This document shows, piece by piece, positions 22,408 through 35,694 of a stretch of 64,000 bases of DNA (the stretch's first letter is position 1; every line of letters begins with the position of its first letter). Origin of the DNA: Dryas octopetala. Lineage: Eukaryota > Streptophyta > Magnoliopsida > Rosales > Rosaceae. Position numbers and translations under genes: made by a program. The notes beneath the pieces are model-generated. The model searched no databases and had not been told where the DNA came from. It saw only the letters and a program-made list of their open reading frames with translations. Location: positions 20,010,910 through 20,074,909 of the forward strand of contig OY992839.1 in NCBI GenBank assembly GCA_963921425.1. The letters run 5' to 3'.

Positions 22408-25400
22408 TCTCTTACAAGTGATGGTGACTAATATGGAAATTGGATGGCTTTCTTATTTGTATTGGCGATCAGCTTCTATATGTTAGCTTCTTGTTGTAAA
22501 TAGCCTAGATTTGTTTTGATTTTGGCTTCAAATTTGAGAGACTTAATTCTTTGTTGTTGGAAGTGTTTTGGAACTAGGTAGGTTATTTTGTTCTTAATTT
22601 TTTATATAATTTTTAAGGTTTAGTCAGATTTTTTATTGCATGTAACTTTGTTTTTTATTTTATTTTATTTTTTTTTTTGTATTAGTTATGGGGATATATA
22701 TGAAATTATTTGTGATTAATTTCTGCAATTTGTTAAGTCATTTGGTGTATCTGCATTAATTTTATGTGAATTGTTATTTGTGATTTAGTTTGTAGGTGCA
22801 TCAGTTTTATGGCTTAGATTTCCTTTGAATTTTGTCGATGCATCTGTTTTTAGTGTGATTTGTAGCTGGTTGGATGTTTAGGTTGAATTGTAGACTTGTC
22901 TACAGCCAAAAGGTCAAGGGCTGCCTACTTTCTTTTCTTAATTTATTGATCATTCGATCATCTAATTTGCACCTTATGTTTCTTCTTAATTTATTGTTCT
23001 TCTTCTTCATATATGCGTATCTCTTATTAAGTTGGAAGCCTTTTTCTTAATCAATTGGTTAAAATTGTATATGTACGAGAAATTTTTTACAGGCTAATTA
23101 ATATTGTGGTCCAAACCTTTCTTCTTCCATATGATGGTGAGCATGCACATCAGAGAATGTGGGTATATGGATCCCCGTACATGTTAATATATGTTTGTGG
23201 GGTTTCAAAACACTACTCATGATAAGATTTTTAGGTGAACACTTTGATTTTGAGGGATATGGATATGAAAGCTCCATATATGTATATGTGTGTATATACG
23301 CACTGTATGTATAATGGGTATATTGTTCAGGTCTTCCTAGGGTAATAATATGTAATACATGGCATGGTTGCAGCAAGCCACTCGAAGGGTTTCTAGGGAA
23401 TATTATGTCCAGTCTTTGAATCTGAATAAAAAAAAAAACCCAAAAAATGTTGTTTTTTCAAGCTTTTTCTGGTTTTTGATCATGATTTTGGTTTTCTGAT
23501 CTTGCTTATTGATCATTCAACACACACACATTCAACATCAAACACTCAGACATCATGTCTACCTAATTTAGTCTTCCATAGTCTTTGTTCTTGCTTTTTT
23601 TTTGCTCTATGTACTAAAGCCTTTGCAAGGCCTTAGTGTCGATTTAGTTTTCTTATCCATTTACTTTCTCTAGTTTTTTTTTTTTTTGGTTCTTGCTTTT
23701 CAATTTTAATACAATTGCTTTTATATTTTCCGCACTTTACTTTCAAGTTCCTTTTATTTATGTTATTGTTCTTCAATTTTCTTTGATTTGATGCCCTTTA
23801 CTTTCCTTGCAATTTATTTAAAAGCTTTATTTACATTCTCAATTTCATTCATCCTCTTTGATTGTTTGTTACAAAACCTTGCCCCCAAGGTAGAAAAGAA
23901 CCTAAGCCGAGAGCGGTTCCTAACTTGGCCGATCAATTGTATTGAAAAATAATCAGTTTAGGTACAGTTACTCAACCCAATCACTATTTCATTCCGATCG
24001 AGCCAAAACTTGACTTGATGGTGGCATGCCCTGCACTCATACGAAAATGGACCAAAGTGTTGCTTCAGGCTAATCTTGGCCGAAAAACAAGTGAACAATG
24101 AAAGAAAGCCCAGAAAACGATTTCTTACAAGCTAGCTTATGTAGCATATCAAAATACACATCTTTGAATTAATATAAGTTGTTATTATTTTTCATTAATC
24201 TAGTTGTTCTTCATTTTTGTTTTCATTTATATTTGCAATCGTTACTTTGCAGTCTAATTCTTCATTTTTGTTTTAAGATAAATTATAAGTTCTAAATTTG
24301 TTCTAGGCAAAAAGGAACATACACTAAACCAGTTTACCATTTAGTTTTACAGCCATTTGATTAAGTTTAGAATGATTAAGGCTATTTTCCACTCATTACA
24401 CGTCATACACAGTCAGCCTTTTGTGGCTTCCTGGCAGAGTAAGATAAAACCTGATCATTTGCCTATGTAATGCTTGTTGATTTCTGGGTAAACACAAGCT
24501 AATTAATTAGAAAAAAGAAACAATTATAGCTGCAAAACAAAAACAAACTAATTAATCTAAAAACTCAAATCAAAACTGAAAGATTCATAGGAATCATATC
24601 ACCAATATATAATTAATATATCCTAACATAGAGAAAAATTACCCAAATTGGCAAAGAAATTAAATTGTGGGGAAGAGGACTGTGTGCTTCACATGGTGTG
24701 TATTCAGATAAGAAAATAGAGTTTCAGTCTTTAAGATGGGTTATTGGGCCTTGTGAGCTGGAATGGGTTACTGGTAATTTGGGTTAAGTGCGTTGGCCTG
24801 AACATTGTATGTATCCACTATCCACGTTCTACTCACTCGAGACCTTATTTTTTGGCCAATACTCACCGGAGACTTTTTGTTTTTTTTGGTCAAATACTCA
24901 CTTGAGACTTTAATTCTGTAGAAATGGATATTCTTAAGAGGCATTCAAAACAATCATTGAATTATACATATCACATTTCACACAAAAATAAAAAATGACC
25001 AAGAGAGAGAGAGAGAGATGATTACTAGTACATATACATGCATGACGTGATATGCAAGTGTGGTTACTTGCATACATAATCTCAGTCATGATCAAGCTAT
25101 CGATATAACCAAATTCAGTTACGTAATCTGTTGGTAATGTGAAATGGATTAAAAGGTTCAAATGTTAGTCTCATCATGGACCAAAGTGCATGCCTGAATT
25201 TGTTGTTTGTATCATGCAAAAACCATGCAATATATCAATTAATTTATATGTAACTTAATATGATATTTACCATTTTGTTTTGTCCACTTCAACAATGATT
25301 TATAAAATGAACTATTTGATGTGTATAAAATGATTATTTGAAAGAAATTAGTCAAATCTTATTTATTGTGCTTAAATATTGTTATACATGTTAATTAACG

Positions 25401-25485
25401 AGAAAAGTGACTTGGTTAAAATATTAACACAATCCCACATTAGGAAAGTGAGGTAACAATCAATGGGTATACAAGGAATTATAGC
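21761..25485. other. Long intergenic region, no gene recognised
   Basis: It begins with the 3' flank of the PPR gene. T-rich segments at 22560-23880 and a less AT-rich block at 23880-24130 (with AAGCCGAGAGCGGTTCC) look like retroelement debris but show no domains or ends. A short GA tract lies at 25002-25018. Confidence 0.35.
22328..22412. repeat. (CT)n microsatellite
   Basis: About 42 CT dinucleotides, nearly uninterrupted apart from one CA near the 3' end, 570 bp downstream of the PPR stop codon. Confidence 0.97.
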
Positions 25486-25493
25486 ACACATCT

Positions 25494-25597
25494 ATTTTTT
25501 TTATTTTTTTGAGTTGGGGGAAGGGAATCGAATTTGGGTGTATTGTGGGTAATTTCACGGCTCTTCCAACTAGACTATCCAACAATCAGGTAATTCT
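25494..25597 (-). mobile_element. tRNA-derived SINE with 8-bp TSD
   Basis: Read on the minus strand it has an RNA polymerase III A-box-like word (GGATAGTCTAGTTGG) and a B-box-like word (ATTCGATTCCC) about 40 nt later, ending in an A-rich tail. It is flanked by the direct repeat acacatct (25486-25493, 25598-25605). At 104 bp it is short for a plant SINE. Confidence 0.72.
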
Positions 25598-25605
25598 ACA
25601 CATCT

Positions 25606-26780
25606 TAATGTTGTGACCTTTTAGTAAAATTTTATACATGTTTGGTGTCACTGATGACTAATTAAAAATATCAACATATTGGCTAAAAAAAAAAAAAAAA
25701 AAAGAATATCAACATATGTGATGTGTATGGGTTCCTGACTGTGCAGATTCAATTCGGATACATCCACCTACTTCCGCACGACATGTACATGATATTAATC
25801 TTTCTTTCCTTTTGTTATGGTCGTTGTCATATGCATATATATGCTCTGTGCAAGAGGTTAACAACTGGAATGTGGCAAGCTCTAATAATGGGAATATCCA
25901 AAATCTTGAACAGTAACAAATTAATATACTTGTTTTGGTAAGGGTGGTTATAACACTTTTGAGGCTGTTGGGTTTCTGAAGGTATATATATAATTACTTG
26001 ACACTTTTGCCAACCTACAAACCACTTTCGGTGATGATGAAATCGAACCAAGAGGCAAAGGTTTTTGCTGGTAAAAGTTGGCAATCTTGTCGCAAGGTTC
26101 TTATACCTTTTTTGTTGTCAAAATTCAAAGTTCCATAGCAGTACTGCTATGATGTTTTGGGGTTGTGATCTTTCTGGGATGTACGTAGAGTCCAAATATG
26201 CCAAGTCGTTTTGAAGAGAATATATCTATGAACTTTTGACCAAATCTAGGAGGATTTACGTTATGAAATTTTGATAAGTTAGCCGTACGTACATATCTTA
26301 ATTTTCATTAACTTGCATGGCTAAGATTAAACTAATTTGGGGGTTAAAGTTCAGGGTTATTGAGAGTCTAGAAAAGAGGCACCATTGCACAAAAATGTCC
26401 ATCTTCCCAAAATTTAGACAACCAGAAGCCCTTTTAATTTTGTAAATGTCATATATTACACAGAAACATACGTGTAATATATTCATGTAATTGTTAATCA
26501 GTCATATCTGAATTAAAGATAGTTAAATAAATTAATATGACAAATGTACACATAGTTTTCATTATATATTACTTGTGGAATACTAATACACTAATACAAA
26601 AAAAAAAAAAAAAAATACACACAAGTCTAATAAAAAAGCAATTAAATTCCTTCATTTGTACCACCGATGTGGGATTTTAGGGAGCTCTGTATGGGCACTA
26701 TGTAAGAGTCATTTTCTTGTAATAATTCCATTTGAGACATCAATTAGGCCAATGATATAATATTTGTACCAATTTTTTGT

Positions 26781-26815
<35 letters not shown>

Positions 26816-26896
26816 CACTTACTTGTAGAGGTAAAACTCACTTGCATTGTAGATCTTGCTTCTACTAAAAATATGGTACACATGTGGTAGTGGTAC
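25606..26896. other. Intergenic, no gene recognised
   Basis: No supported gene. It has A-runs at 25685 and 26600 and a TA microsatellite at about 26787-26811. Confidence 0.4.
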
Positions 26897-27086
26897 CAAA
26901 AATTAATGTGATACTCCTAACATTATTCATTAGGTAATAAAATATATATGATATAAACCGTTCTAGAAGTACTGTTAGGAGTATCGATCAAATTAATTTT
27001 TGTGAGTGTTAGGAGTACGTATCACATTAATGAGTAATGTATTTGCCTAATGAGTAATAATGTTAGGAGTATCACATTAATTTTTG
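26897..27086. repeat. Short foldback (MITE-like) element
   Basis: The inverted arms 26897-26934 and 27046-27086 share CAAAAATTAATGTGATACTC and CTAACATTATT..CATTAGG. The word GTTAGGAGTA also occurs twice more between the arms, giving a nested repeat structure. No TSD could be assigned. Confidence 0.6.
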
Positions 27087-27497
27087 TTGCAAGATCCCCT
27101 CAGCATGTGATCTTAGTGAATAGCCCTCAACATCTTTGTTGCAAATTTGTGAAATTAGCCAAGCACAAAAGAAGAATTTGTGAATTTTCGAAATGGTCAT
27201 TATAGAGAGTATTATCTCGTATACGTTGGATTAATTTTTTTTTTTGTTGAGGGCTTAGAAGCAGAAAAGTTTTGATAAGAAATTGAATTCCGTGATTTAC
27301 GATAAACATGTTATATGCATGCTAATCACAACTAGAACATCCATTACACATGACATGAACTAAAACAGACTCAAAAACAAATAATGGAACAAGTTGAAAC
27401 ATATCTTGTTATATATCTTACATTTTTTAACTTATTTGCATATATAATCAAAGAAGATCACACAATTGTCAATTAATGACCATTTGGTCTAGTGAAT

Positions 27498-28769
27498 TAA
27501 TAGGGGTGTGTTTCGGCCGGATCGGATCGGAAATAGGGTGTTCCAATTCCAATCAAAAAAATTTTGGAATGAAATTTATGTTCCAATTTCCATTCCAAAA
27601 AATCGGAATTTCAACATCTCATTCCGATTCGGAATTTTCGGAATTTTTCGGAATATAACATTTTCGGAACTTTCGGATAAACATTTGAAATTTTCGAATA
27701 AAAAATCGGAATTTTCACATTTTCATAATATTTTTTAGAACATGTTTGGATTTTTTTTAGAATAATGATGAAATTAACAAACAAACAAAAATTAAAAGAC
27801 AATAGATTATGATGCATTTCAATATTTATATTAAAATGTAATTAAAATATATGTCCAATTTAAAAAGAAAATTCAAAATATTAATTTAAATAACATTTAG
27901 AACCATACCATCTCATACCATTACCATAAAAAAAATCTAGAAAAGAAGGAAAAAAAAAAGAAAGAAAGAAAGATGCAATTTAGCAAGTTTTTCATTGCTA
28001 GATTATGTATGATATATATTGTGTATGTTTAATGGTATATATTATATATTATAACATACATAATATATAAGAGAAATAAATGTCACTATGAATGTATAAT
28101 AGACTTAATAGCACATATCTTAGAGGTGGGGGATTAATCTTTGGAGCTCATCCAACATTGTTAGAATAAATGTCATTAGTAGATACATGTTACTCACATA
28201 TATATATATATATATATCATGTTTGAAATTTTGAAAATAATAAGCTTAAATATTTAGTAATTAGTAATTACAATTGGTGGGATATTCCAGTTGGAATAAC
28301 TGTAGAATTGCTCCATATCTTCAATTCCCCTCCCTAATAAAAAAAAAAATAGTAATTACATGTACGGAAAAATGTGGGTGTTTGTGTTACCAACTTACCA
28401 TTTATATTATTATGATACACATATATTTATAATGTACATATGTTTATATTAATAGTATTAGTCATCTTTTTTAAAATATATGTTATATGTATCATACTAA
28501 ATAAATGATAAAATATATAATATGGAATAAATTGGCATAATTTTGGAAATATTGGATCGGAATGCCTTCGGAACATTTTGGAATTTTTTTGTTCGGAATT
28601 CGGATCGGAATCGGAATTGACATAAACATTCTAATTCCAATTCAATTTTTTTCGGAATTTTCGGATTTCGGCATTTTCGAATTCGGCAATTTCGGATTCG
28701 GAATAAAATTGAAAATTTTCGGATAGGAATCGGTCGGATTCGGATTTTCCAATCCAAATCACACCCCTA
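27498..28769. mobile_element. hAT-type nonautonomous element, 1.27 kb
   Basis: The termini are AGGGGTGTG (from 27502) and its inverse CACACCCCT (ending 28768), followed inward on both sides by dense TCGGAAT and TTTCGG repeats. The flanks carry the direct repeat agtgaat (27491-27497, 28770-28776), 7 bp identical with the eighth base mismatched, fitting a slightly decayed 8-bp hAT duplication. The interior is AT-rich (with a TA tract near 28200) and lacks a transposase. Confidence 0.83.
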
Positions 28770-28776
28770 AGTGAAT

Positions 28777-31084
28777 AGCATCTTAATTTTCTTTTGTAGA
28801 AAGAGCTAGATCAAAGTTTAAATCTTATAGAAGATAATTGATTAATAAAAAAATAAAAAAACAACACACCTACAACTTACAAGTACCCAACACCAACAAA
28901 TAGTACTTGCTTCCATTAGAAAAGTTGTTTATCATAAATAAAAAAAAAAATAAAGGATAAAATATAAAAGAGGATCCTTATAGGGTCGGAAAAACAATTA
29001 AGATCCTCATATTGCAAAGATAATATCATCCTCAACTTAACCACATGAACATTTTTGCAAAGATAATATCATCCTTAACTTAACCAAAAGAAGATAATAT
29101 TATAAAATCACATTTTTCGAATTTCGTCTATGCCGGGCTGAAATTAGCAGAAGCAATAGAGGTGTGAGTTTTATCCGAAAAGATGTCATTGCAATTTTGG
29201 TAAATATCCTAATGAAGTAATGATAGACAATTACTTATTTTATATAAAACAATTGTATTTGATTTAAGCAATTTCTGACCAAAGCGGAGTTTATTCTATC
29301 TAAGGATAAATGGATAATCTCCCAAAGCTTCCAGAATATGTTCTGTTTGAGATCCTAATTATAATGGTTAGGTCAGATCTTCGTACGTGCTTTTAGTGGC
29401 GTTTTTGTTCGTTTTTTTTTTCTTTTTTTTCTATACTTCAATTTTTTCCACATGTGCCTGTTCAAAAAAAAAAAAAAAAAAGTTCCATATGTAAACATGT
29501 AAGTAAGTAACCATGCACGTGTCCTATATGTATCCTTGTTTCATTCTTTTTCATGGAAGAGGTGGCCTTTCAGTAAACATTATTATTACTTATAATGTTT
29601 TTTTTTTTTGGCCAAGAATTATTACTTATAATGTTAACTTGTCTAAAATCTATGAAAAAAAAAAACACATGGTATTTCCATTAATTAACTCTATAACATA
29701 TAATATTAGATTCAATTGCAATCATTATTAACTACCGAGATATAATTTCTAAATTTGAAATAAAAAGACTCAAAATGCAATTGAATCCAAATTATAAATT
29801 AAGACTAAAAATGTAATTTTAACCATTTTAAAATGATCTAATTACTCTTGAGTTTCTTAAATCTCTACGTACATAAAAAGACATACCACTTTACATGGAA
29901 AATTAAACTTTTCTACCCATCTAACTTTTCTAATTTGGTATATTGTAGTTCTACAAAAATTAATACTACTTTTTGTTTTTTAATTCACACAAACAACACG
30001 TATTTACATACACAAATGAACATCAGGTCCACTTATCTTATCAATTAAGTGCCTGCCAATTATACTCAAAGCAAACTTACAATCATGAAAATTAAATGCT
30101 TTTTGCAGCTAGCCATAGCTAGTTGAAAGTTTCAAACAATCAGCATTTATGAAAATATATAATATATATACCCAAAATTAGAACAGAGAAAAAAAAAAAA
30201 TCATATTTGACTACGTATGATGCATATTTGAAACGACTTTGAAGCAGCTAGCTAGCTCTTAACTTAGCTCATAGGGCACTACAAAGGGGCTACAGAAAAC
30301 CTCATTAATAATGTGTAGCTGCGTCCATAACTTTGATTTCCCACCAGATATTTGATTGCACATATAAAATAATTGGGATTGTCTTGGCCATGAAGTTTGT
30401 TTGTTCGGTCGATCGATCCTATCTCTTAATAGATTACAAATGCATGAAATTTGGTACATGTGGTCATACCTTGGTTCTCTTAATTGGATGCCGACAACAC
30501 ACTGTGGTGCACTTTAAACCAGTGGAAAATTATACATGTACGAGTCCTTACTTCCCCTTTAGGGCAATGTAGCCTTCAACATCTTCAATTCCAGAGCCCT
30601 CAATTAATATACTATGATTTGGACCTCAAATGGTCCCCCATTATAATTATGGGCATTTTTTCCTACTTCTAATTGATCGAATTACTCATTGTATGTGTTA
30701 CTGTGTTGATGTAAAGAGTCCGTTCAAATTAATGTCTAAAATCACAATGTCCATATACATTATGTCTACGAAATTTGTTTGGAGTTTCACTAATAATGAA
30801 AGGAGCTAGGTTACGTATATTTCACAATATATAATAGGATGGGTTAGGTAAAATAGCCATAAGGGAAAAAAATACTTTTTTCATTTAGAAGAGGATCATT
30901 AATATATATATATATATCAAAAATGATTTAGAACTAAACAATTCGTAAGATATTACGGTGCTAATTAATCACTCTTTTAGGTCCATGTAGTAATCTCATA
31001 ATCCAAATCATTCAAGTTTCCAATTAAAAATAAACCTCGTAAAAAATCAACTAAATCAGAAATCATTTAACCATTTGATTATCA
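28777..31084. other. Intergenic, no gene recognised
   Basis: No exon, RNA gene or element end could be supported in these 2.3 kb of AT-rich DNA. Poly-A/T runs occur at 29466 and 29600. Confidence 0.35.
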
Positions 31085-31252
31085 CACTACTACAAAAACT
31101 GTCTATTGTGGCGGACAGTGATGGCAGATTAGTCTTATCCGACGCGAATGCTACTCTATTACTGGCGGACACATAAAACCGCCAAGATTACTCAATTGTG
31201 GCGGATTAAACCGCCAGGATTAATCTGCCACAATTATTGTCCTTATTGATTT
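31085..31252 (+). mobile_element. CACTA (En/Spm) 5' terminus and subterminal repeats
   Basis: The terminus CACTACTACAAAAAC (31085) is the signature end of plant CACTA elements. Behind it come subterminal GGCGGA/CCGCC words, including inverted copies ATTGTGGCGGATTAA (31195-31209) and TTAATCTGCCACAAT (31224-31238), the kind of array bound by the element's own proteins. No matching 3' end (..TAGTAGTG) was found after the coding remnant. Confidence 0.85.
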
Positions 31253-33602
31253 CAGGACCGAGAAGTCCTGGAAATGACATTGATGTGTATTTGCGACCAT
31301 TAATTGATGAGTTGAATGAGTTGTGGAAGGTTGGCTCTACCACGTATGATGTTTTCAAACCAAACTTTTATGATGAAGGCTGCTGTGTTATGGACCATTA
31401 GTGATTTTCCAGCTTATGGAATGTTGTCTGGATGGAGTACTAAGGGATATAAAGCATGTCCGCATTGCATGGATGATAATGTATCAGAACCTTTGCCTGT
31501 GAGTCGTAAGATTTTTTATTTGGGGCATCGAAGATTTTTACCCATTGGGCATAGGTTTTGAAGGGAACAAGCAGCATTTAATGGTCATCGAGAAGATTGT
31601 CATGCACCAAGACAGTTGAATGGATTACAATGTCTTGAACAACTATCTAGTTTGAGGTTTACTTTTGGAAAGCATGACCAAAATGCTCTTGTTGGACAAA
31701 GAAGACGCAGGCCTTCAATTTCTAGAAGTAATTACGGTCAGTGGAGAAAGAAAAACATATTTTTTGAACTACCCTATTGGAGGCATCTTTTGATCAGACA
31801 CAATCTCAATGTCATGCATATTGAGAAGAATGTATGTGGTAATGTGGTTGGAACATTGTTGGATATTGCGAAGAGGACAAAGGATGGATTGGCTGCACTT
31901 GCAGATCTTGAAGTGTTGAATATAAGACATAGTCAACACCCTTGCAGAGAAGGAGATAAAACATTTTTGCCCCCGGCAATATTCACATTGAGCAAAGAAG
32001 AAAAAATCTCATTTTGCAAAGTGTTGTCTACTATTCGAGTTCCTAATGGATATTCAGCAAATTTGTCTCGATGTGTGAATGTGAATGAGAGAAAAATAAA
32101 TGGGTTGAAAAGTCACGATTGTCATGTTTTAATGCAACAATTACTTCCGCTTGCAATACGTGGTGTGTTATCCAAATCTGTCACAATGGTTTTACTAGAG
32201 TTGAGTGCAATCTTTAGACAGTTGTGTAACAAGAAGGAAACTGAGGCATCATTCAATCAACTGAACTCTAGAATTGCATTAACCATATGTCAAATGGAGA
32301 AGATTTTCTCTCCTTCATTTTTTGATGTCATGGTGCATCTCCCAATTCACTTGGCAAATGAAGCTGCCATTGCAGGACCAGTTCAATATAGATGGATGTA
32401 TCCCATTGAACGGTAATGGTCTTTCCTTATGCTTAATTTGCATTCATTTTAGTTTTGATTCTCTAATTTTTTTTTTTGTCATGTTAAATATTGAAGGTAT
32501 TTGCAAACACTGAAGCGGTATGTGCGAAATAAGAGTCGTCCTGAAGGTTCTATTGCTGAAGGGTATTTGGTTGATGAGGGTTTATCTTTTTGTTCCATGT
32601 ACCTTAGAGATGTTGATACTCGTCGTAATCGTAAGGGTCGAAATGCAGATGGTATTGGACGTGGAATATGTGGTGGGTTATCAATTTTTGACTCCACAGG
32701 TCAATATTTAGGTTCAGGTGAAAATGTGGAGCTTGATCTAAATGATAGGAATCGATACCACAGATACATTCTTGATAATTGTGATAAAGTAATCCCTTTT
32801 AGAAGGCAACATAAGGACTTTTTGAGAGATAAACATCGAAGGGAAAGGTTTACTAGGAGACAAATCATGGAGATAAGCAAGAAGAAACTTCCTGAATAGT
32901 TCAAGAAACATGTAAGAATTCAATTACTAAGTTTCTACATCATGTCTGTAATATTAATTTTTATCTAATGTTTCTACATCATCTTTTTCTCAGATTAATG
33001 CAAGATTTTATGCTAATGATCCGTTGATATCCGATGACTTGCATTGACTTGCTAATCCTCCTCGCACACTTGTGACGAAATACAAAAGCCACGCTATTAA
33101 TGGTTTTAGATTTCAAATAAAATCAGTGGATGATAAGCATAAGAATCAGAATTGTGGTGTATTTGTACCTGCAAATATTCCAGGTGGTATTGGACAAGTT
33201 AATTGCTATGGTGTTGTCACAGATATGTTTCTGGTTAGATATTGTGGTCCCACCGAGGCAGAAGATATGGGTCGTTGTGTGATGTTGTTTAAGTGTGATT
33301 GGGTTGATAGTGGAAGTCCTAGGGGTATGAAGACAGATCAATATGGTTTTACCTTGGTGAACTTCAATCGATTGGGATTTAGGGATGACCCTTTCATACT
33401 AGCTTCACAAGCAATGCAAGTATTTTATGTTGCAGATTCGATTGAAAAAGATTGGCATGTAGTGGTCCGAACGCATCCGAGGGATTTTTTTGATGTATTA
33501 GAAGATAAAGATACAATTGATGATTATGACATACCAAATCTGGATGATCGAGTACTTGACAATGAAGATATACAAACAAGGGTGTATGTGCAACAGTTTT
33601 GA
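31253..33602 (+). pseudogene. CACTA transposase pseudogene (Tnp2 / DUF4218 / DUF4216 regions)
   Basis: Successive frames match plant En/Spm transposases. PGNDIDVYLRPLIDELNELW and FPAYGMLSGWSTKGYKACPHC are Tnp2 core; LPYWRHLLIRHNLNVMHIEKNV, then a DUF4218-like stretch (LPLAIRGVL, PSFFDVMVHLPIHLANEA, YPIERYLQTLKRYVRNKSRPEGS), follow. After that come DUF4216-like YGFTLVNFNRLGFRDDPFILASQAMQVFYV residues. A GT-AG intron of 84 bp (32413-32496) splices IER to YLQ in frame. It is broken by a frameshift near 31360, a stop at 31559-31561, a TAG at 32897-32899 after LPE and a TGA near 33046. The N-terminal third expected of Tnp2 is absent: only 170 bp separate the terminus from mid-Tnp2, so an internal deletion is likely. 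Confidence 0.9.
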
Positions 33603-33681
33603 AACCTCATGAGTGTATATGTAATTATTGAAACCTTATGAAAAGACGATAAACCTCAGGGGGTATAAGTGTAATTAACTC
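33594..33681. mobile_element. Remnant terminus of a MULE-type foldback family
   Basis: The sequence from TTTTGAAACCTCA to GTGTAATTAACTC (ending 33681) matches the right inverted repeat of the complete element at 57161-57531. Only this half is present, and it abuts the CACTA remnant so that the last codons of the DUF4216-like frame overlap it. Confidence 0.7.
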
Positions 33682-35105
33682 TAGTATAATATATTATTAA
33701 TTATAACATTCATATTAAATTAACATTAATTTGATTGGGATTTCGATTCTTAAGATTTTTAAAACTCTGTATATAAAGACCAAAAATACAATACCTCATG
33801 AATTGGAACAATTAAATATGAGTTGCCTAGCTTTGCAAGTGATAAGGTCGATTTCTGTGCTGCCTCACTGCCTGACCTTGTTACCATCCAGCAAGAAATA
33901 GATAATTCTGGTCAATTTCGAGAAAGAGAAAGTCACATCATCAAAGTGCAATTGATTAAAGAGCATTGATGACAAAGGATTTCATGGGCCCTTCACAACC
34001 TTTTATTTTAGAGTTTGGAATATATAGAAGGCAGAAGGGGATTCTAGGCGAGGGACCCCCCACACAACCTGCATGAATAGATCGATTATCTGCTTCATTT
34101 GCCTATCCAAACACTACCAGCTACAATATTTGGAATGTTAGCCAAAACAAGGGGATGCATTTGATGGGGTCATCATTGGTCCATTTATCTCTTGCCAAAA
34201 ATACTTCCCAATATTCAATAATTTACTCTTCCAATATGGCTAATTAGATTAAGTTCGGAGAGATTATTTTATAAACATAAGAAATGCGACTCATTGAATT
34301 ACAAAAATCTGTTAAGCTAATAACTCATATTTTGTTCATGTTTACATATGTTCACATTTTCCACATGATAATGTACTAATCGACATAGATTATCCACACT
34401 CAACAAACTCATTTTATAAAATAAAAAAATAGACGTAAAATGATTTTTAAGCATAATACTTGTAATATTTTTTTTTATTTAATCATGCAAGACGTGTGTT
34501 TGCTCTTTAAATTAAAGAACGGGCGGTGAATTTTTTTTTTCACTTTTTAATTACATATATTCTAGAAAGGGTTTAATGCATTAGAGTATAGAATCATTGA
34601 TCGAAAGTCAGTCATAGATTAAATTTTAAGTTTTAACCTTCAATTTTTGAGCTCCCATTCATCGGTTAGATTTGGAGTTTTAACTCTCAAATTTTAAGGT
34701 TATACGTACAAATAAAAAATAAAAAACCCAAAAAAACAGATGTCCTACACACAAAAAAAAAAAATCAATGCCCGTAAATCATTGGTAAGGACATTTTGGA
34801 AACATAAGTTACACACAATAAATCTCAATTAAACCGGACATAATCTCATTTATTATCTCTTATGAATTAGTCAACTAATCAAAAAGGAAAAGTGTTTATT
34901 GTACATATTTTTTGTTACAAATAATGCTAATGAGAGAAATACTTTGTACATACATATATATAATAGCTGGGCTTATTTGGGAGTGTTTTTGTAGGAAGTA
35001 CTCTTGCTTAGTCTCGCTTCCATTAGTAGCACTTTTATAGAGAAGTTGTTTGTTGTTTGGATGCCCAACATGAAAGTGCTTCCTTACTAAAATATAAGTA
35101 CTTTT
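33682..35105. other. Intergenic, no gene recognised
   Basis: No supported exon or element, AT-rich throughout. Confidence 0.35.
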
Positions 35106-35448
35106 TGTTGAGAGAAATCTCACATTGAAAATATGAGGGTCTTACTAGTGGCTTATAAGGGTTTAGGCTACTCCTCCCATTGCCAATTAGTTTTGGGATG
35201 GATGCCTAAATTTCTTCACGGTATCAGAGCATGTTATTCACATGATGCGCCTAACGACCACACATGCTCCCACGTCATTCAATTAAATTGTCCACGTGTT
35301 AGGCTTAAATGACGCCATACGTGCGGGGGGGGGCGTGTTGAGAGAAATCTCACATTGAAAGTATGAGGGCCTTGCTAGTGCATTATAAGGATTTGGGCTA
35401 CTCCTCCCATTGCCAATTAGTTTTTGAATTGATGTCTAAATTTCTTCA
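35106..35448 (+). mobile_element. Complete TRIM (terminal-repeat retrotransposon in miniature)
   Basis: Two 113-bp LTRs (35106-35218, 35336-35448) both begin TGTTGAGAG and end TTTCTTCA, and differ at about 11 positions by eye. Directly after the first LTR is CGGTATCAGAGC (35219-35230), one base from the initiator tRNA-Met primer site. A G-rich polypurine tract (35324-35335) precedes the second LTR. The 5-bp target duplication ctttt flanks the element on both sides. The interior (117 bp) encodes nothing, so it depends on enzymes of larger retrotransposons. It is the same family as the array at 9594-10932 and lies about 250 bp upstream of the truncated SWEET gene. Confidence 0.95.
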
Positions 35449-35596
35449 CTTTTAATGTTGTAAAGTGCTTCTTTTAGTTGCGTGGGACTGTGGGAGTGAT
35501 GATCAGGTTGCTGGTTTTGCATGGGAATTAATCTCTCTCTCAAGGGAGGCTCATTTCCCATTTCCTCGAAATCTGGATGGTTGGTTGTTGTAAGCC

Positions 35597-35603
35597 TATA
35601 AAT
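35597..35603 (+). promoter_or_regulatory. Candidate TATA box of the truncated SWEET gene
   Basis: TATAAAT lies 92-98 bp upstream of the ATG at 35695. That leaves room for a leader of about 65 nt. It is 150 bp downstream of the TRIM. Confidence 0.5.
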
Positions 35604-35694
35604 GCCTCTTACTTGCTAGCATGGACTTGGAATGACTTAATTAAATAGACTTTGCTTCATTTGCTTCAGTGTGGCCCAACATTTAACAACAAGA

